Below, piece after piece: positions 3,901-5,897 of a stretch of DNA of 5,897 nt. The stretch covers positions 1 to 5,897 of the forward strand of contig JAUIJQ010000233.1 in NCBI GenBank assembly GCA_030431165.1. Direction: 5' to 3'. Under the pieces are notes generated by a model that had not been told where the DNA came from, ran no database searches, and saw only the letters and a program-made list of their open reading frames with translations. Positions within the stretch are counted from its first letter, which is position 1, and each line of letters opens with the position of its first letter. A program made the position numbers and the translations under genes. The stretch is from Rhodothermia bacterium. GTDB lineage: Bacteria; Bacteroidota; Rhodothermia; Rhodothermales; JABDKH01.

Positions 3901-5897
3901 CTGGCTGCACGATGATAACATTTCCGGCAGAATGATCGTCCACCGACCCGACGGAATGTCAGCGTGTCAGCGCGATTCATTCTTTCTGGTCGATGTCATG
4001 GAGGGATACGCCGGCGCGAGTGCCGGCGTGCCGGGCCGGGACGCTCCGGTGCGCCCCGCCGGGACATCAGCCGGGCCAATCGAAGAGTATCGTCTTCGTC
4101 GTCGTCGTCTGGAAAAAGTTGCGCTGCTCTCTACGGTTTTTCGAGCGCGCCCATTTGAGATTCTGCTCGCGCTTGAGCGCTTCAGCGGTGATCCGGAGCC
4201 TGTTGGCGACGTAACGGATGACATGCTCACGTTGCTACAGGAACTGGTCGCAATCCGCGATCTGCTGTCGGTGACCCTGGAAGAAGCGGTATCACTCTTT
4301 GCGTCGGACATCTCGACCGAGGTCTCTGGAATGCCCGGCGCAGTGCAGGCGTCGTTGTACGATCGCATCTTCGTCGAACCACTCAACAGCCAGGCTGGAA
4401 GCTCTCCATTTTCGAGAGACATCTTTCCGTGGTTTCCGGCTGCACCACCGCTGTCTCAGATCCTCTTTGAGCCCACATCGGGCGCAGGAATTCAGGTATT
4501 GTTGGCATCGGCGCTGGATGTGAACAGCTCTGAGCTCCTTGAGGCAATCTACTCCCCACCGCTTGACCACCCGGTAGAACGAAATGAGCTTACAGGTGAC
4601 GTCTCGCCACCGGAATCTCTGCCATGGTACCCCGGCGATGTACTCGACACGGGCGCTCTGCACGCGCTGTTTCGCATTTCGGTGCTGTCGAAGGCTCTGG
4701 AGTTACGTCCGCGCGAAGTGACGTTGTGGGCACGCGCGCTGGGTGTTGATCCCTTCGAGTCACCGTCCGAAATGCAGGAGTTCGTCTACCTCGTACGCGG
4801 TGCTCGCGAGGCGGATGTTTCAATTCTGGACATCCTGCTGACGCTCGAATCTCCTGAAGGTCCTTCCGATATGATGGTCGGTGCGCGGCATTTTTCCGAG
4901 ATTGTGCGCACTCACATTGAACGGCCCCTCTTTGACGCAGAAGGCACGTCGATGTCGCGTGTCGATGTCGCGCTTACAGAATTGCAGGCAGGTGATGACG
5001 TGTCAGCGTCATATCGTGCTTTGTTGCCCACCGGTCCGGGCTCAATGCCGTCCGATGCTATCGAGACTGTGCTGCGGAGTATCGATGCCGATCCGAATTG
5101 GCGACGGTGGGCAGCAGCGGTTCTTCGCTTTGAGATCGACAAGACAGGTCCGGGATTCGATGTAGACTTCGATGGTTCCGGCTCCGGCGCCTTTGACCCG
5201 TACCAGTTTGTTGTTGATGATCTCGAAGTGAAGACGTCGATCGCGGCAGGCTCCGGCGTTGAGACATTTTCCGACGAGCCGGCTCGCACGGCCCCGCGTC
5301 GTCGTTTCTTCAAGGCGATGACGACATTGGGCATCAGTGCACAGCAGCAAAGTGACATTCAGAGGGCATTGGTAGGCGGGTTACCGGAGAACGACCAGGA
5401 CGACCTGTTTGAGGCCCTCGCGCAGTTGTCCGTCCCGGGCTTTTCAACGGATTCACAACAGGCTCGTGAAGAGTGGAGAGCGATCGTTGAAAGCAGCCAG
5501 GAGAGCGCAGGCACAGACCGTGAATTCACGGGGCAGATGCTCTCGCGCGTCATTGCGACGATCGAGAGTCAGACCGGTGAGTCATACCGGTCTGATCCGG
5601 TGCCGCTCTACCAGCTCTATGACGCGATCATCGCCAACATTGACGACCCGATGGTTCCTACGGACGTAGACTCGGCGCTGAAGGTGTTTTGCGATCGGTC
5701 GCTGTCCACGTCGACGGATGAAGACCCGCGCGCGCTTGCAGAATCTCGGCTGTCAGCGTTGTTTGTCCGCGTGCAGGCCGATGTCCTGACGACTGCACTG
5801 TCCAGTGCGTATGTGTCGGCCTCTGCCGACGATGAGCCTGTTGGGGAACCGGCAGAGGGCATTACGATCGATGCGCGTCTGGCTGACATCATCGAAA
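938..5897 (+). CDS. Tc toxin TcA-like subunit, long N-terminal form (partial, runs off right edge)
   Basis: This is 1,653 codons with no stop, cut by the window end. TcA proteins form pentameric, receptor-binding pores that inject the enzyme carried by TcB-TcC. The family hallmark (VRP1 / Salmonella plasmid virulence A type) is clear: FGSLDTCGCEHCES (750-763), SPSAYLVDTLNWF (766-778), ERRPDI (796-801) and PHIDIALEVLE (816-826). Later helical segments also fit, for example ALHALFRISVLSKALELRP (1240-1258) with GVDPF (1269-1273), and RLSALFVRVQADVL (1604-1617). The ~740 residues before the signature begin with a stretch I do not recognise (about 1-255, beta-rich around 150-230). Helical segments follow: IDPDRVTCMARGIG (267-280), LFRAAFIFGEHLPAVQAV (471-488), RIRDVFPGPVLSHHL (542-556) and GLEFLTTTMVPDW (583-595). 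These resemble the N-terminal extension of 'neuraminidase-like' long TcA relatives. There is no signal peptide. A Gly/Ala/Pro linker (about 1025-1047) precedes RLRRRR (1052-1057). The start is ATG with a strong ribosome binding site. Family is confident; insecticidal activity is not shown. Confidence 0.9.
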   Translation, partial: MEQKPVVPGLYKGVSNIVVAHLHTAIEALLSITVDATEKAEQRWGDNTQTHLEHATLALTGIDTVPLLTAAMADSINGQLETNGNLTLADFPNLYEHYCPVLGRVVTASGAGLEDPGMAGIYRKTCNPSAFPDGRELLTTAPFLTSVITDKSVVSGTADIPDEFEGYFLTYVPVPENGLVHEYVADASTTNSPYTESGIQAEVTETRDAEGRHVLNTRIELPLDPGTLPVPDAYHKAMTTRLSDWAIDQGFVDGSDNADLDAAFNSIDPDRVTCMARGIGRSVETVAEYVTAYQLAAEMNDTTVTWQGPILALVKRLQIPVVEYMGFPGKFSGPLPPNPITGSKQRMMYLDESEVTQVLTEAAALGLLEVVDSAEWMTAYQKTLADLATDFMAHARQWRLQQPFGDSGDPLSDWLGESSIASDSTKLNAFSRTLIAVERSGPEGPGSAPLLDALETDMTLSPEEIDNSRNLFRAAFIFGEHLPAVQAVKGALPGTTFSNLSQAAAWTQDTWGTTLTGKVPPSYDDPSSPEALTKYAGDVMQRIRDVFPGPVLSHHLSTRASNITNGLLQNPGVTASIIDEEEGLEFLTTTMVPDWISERDSPNWNPLSDTAKEQVTADLTAIQRVMAITHWVGRTSGGARLIDGELAVDLIAAGVDSAVSMTRNFVSAQQLHFAVDRSELYYNASLEEYLDPNIRTRMTETIAESIWRIAQRLADQVNGLALDAALNALAWGRPSSGAQESPTPNWWAMFGSLDTCGCEHCESITSPSAYLVDTLNWFKALPQEDRQSSLFERLVERRPDIPHVGLTCGNSETKIPHIDIALEVLERVHGDVELPVDTIINTTRSEEDLRAWPKENGAASIAELAAWRGVYDEIKSRQSTSFFRSRIDLAREMCREFGAALGIDDAVLRTKFDVFATDQEEWFSPIELTASDRSFLTTPIDALESPGGAPVLADGPSNLIGENDNRVKVIAEELGLEFEDLFGLEQFDWLHDDNISGRMIVHRPDGMSACQRDSFFLVDVMEGYAGASAGVPGRDAPVRPAGTSAGPIEEYRLRRRRLEKVALLSTVFRARPFEILLALERFSGDPEPVGDVTDDMLTLLQELVAIRDLLSVTLEEAVSLFASDISTEVSGMPGAVQASLYDRIFVEPLNSQAGSSPFSRDIFPWFPAAPPLSQILFEPTSGAGIQVLLASALDVNSSELLEAIYSPPLDHPVERNELTGDVSPPESLPWYPGDVLDTGALHALFRISVLSKALELRPREVTLWARALGVDPFESPSEMQEFVYLVRGAREADVSILDILLTLESPEGPSDMMVGARHFSEIVRTHIERPLFDAEGTSMSRVDVALTELQAGDDVSASYRALLPTGPGSMPSDAIETVLRSIDADPNWRRWAAAVLRFEIDKTGPGFDVDFDGSGSGAFDPYQFVVDDLEVKTSIAAGSGVETFSDEPARTAPRRRFFKAMTTLGISAQQQSDIQRALVGGLPENDQDDLFEALAQLSVPGFSTDSQQAREEWRAIVESSQESAGTDREFTGQMLSRVIATIESQTGESYRSDPVPLYQLYDAIIANIDDPMVPTDVDSALKVFCDRSLSTSTDEDPRALAESRLSALFVRVQADVLTTALSSAYVSASADDEPVGEPAEGITIDARLADIIE
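1381..1396. repeat. 16-bp palindrome inside the TcA-like gene
   Basis: TACCGAC (1381-1387) and GTCGGTA (1390-1396) are perfect inverted arms around AA. The site lies within codons 148-153 (ITDKSV), about 440 bp into the gene. It shares its TACCGAC arm with the palindrome over the promoter at 774-780, so it could be a second site for the same regulator. Coding constraint alone would not require such symmetry, but chance is possible. Confidence 0.35.
4948..4973 (+). repeat. 13-bp tandem duplication inside the TcA-like gene
   Basis: GTCGATGTCGCGT (4948-4960) is followed at once by GTCGATGTCGCGC (4961-4973). The two units match at 12 of 13 bases. They encode part of TSMSRVDVA (about residues 1337-1345), read in two different frames because 13 is not a multiple of three. 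The frame continues open and family-like downstream, so the gene is intact as it stands. Confidence 0.6.
5569..5595. repeat. Perfect 10-bp inverted repeat inside the TcA-like gene
   Basis: TCAGACCGGT (5569-5578) and ACCGGTCTGA (5586-5595) are exact reverse complements around the 7-nt loop GAGTCAT. The element encodes part of SQTGESYRSD (about residues 1544-1553). No T-tract follows, so it is not an intrinsic terminator for this gene. It would fold into a stable hairpin in mRNA. Confidence 0.6.

Noticed and set aside
5569..5600. Intrinsic terminator at the 10-bp inverted repeat
   Set aside because: No run of T follows the stem and it lies in the middle of an open, family-like coding frame.

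Overview
The window holds two incomplete protein genes pointing away from each other across a 448 bp gap. Both look like subunits of an ABC-type (Tc) toxin complex. On the minus strand, running off the left edge, is the start of a TcB/SpvB-like protein (1-489). On the plus strand, running off the right edge, is the first 1,653 codons of a very large TcA-like protein (938-5897), open throughout. In known Tc systems TcA is the pentameric, receptor-binding, pore-forming translocator. TcB, with TcC, forms the cocoon that loads the toxic enzyme onto TcA. No TcC or RHS-type gene is visible here. The rest of the TcB-like gene and any TcC would lie left of position 1, and the pore and receptor-binding part of TcA right of position 5897.

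The TcA call rests on a near-canonical signature at residues 749-826: FGSLDTCGCEHCES, then SPSAYLVD, then ERRPDI and PHIDIALEVLE. Family-like helical segments continue after it. About 740 residues precede the signature. Well-known insect-toxin TcA proteins begin close to this region, so this is a long form, as in the 'neuraminidase-like domain' TcA relatives of many environmental bacteria. The TcB call rests on an SpvB-type beta region with motifs GGLSITVPLALTPGR, PQMALTYAAG, YGRGWTLSG and HWRVYRPSGVIEIY.

The gap (490-937) has a good sigma70-like promoter for the TcA gene with an operator-like palindrome at its predicted start point, a short direct repeat, a hairpin directly before a strong ribosome binding site, and a weaker promoter facing the TcB-like gene.

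The organism is bacterial, judged from the Shine-Dalgarno site, sigma70-like promoter, high-50s percent GC estimated by eye, and the Tc family itself. The proteins look acidic and lysine-poor. I cannot name the taxon. Less expected features inside the TcA gene are a 13-bp tandem duplication, a perfect 10-bp inverted repeat, a 16-bp palindrome resembling the promoter palindrome, and a GC-rich linker ending in an arginine cluster.
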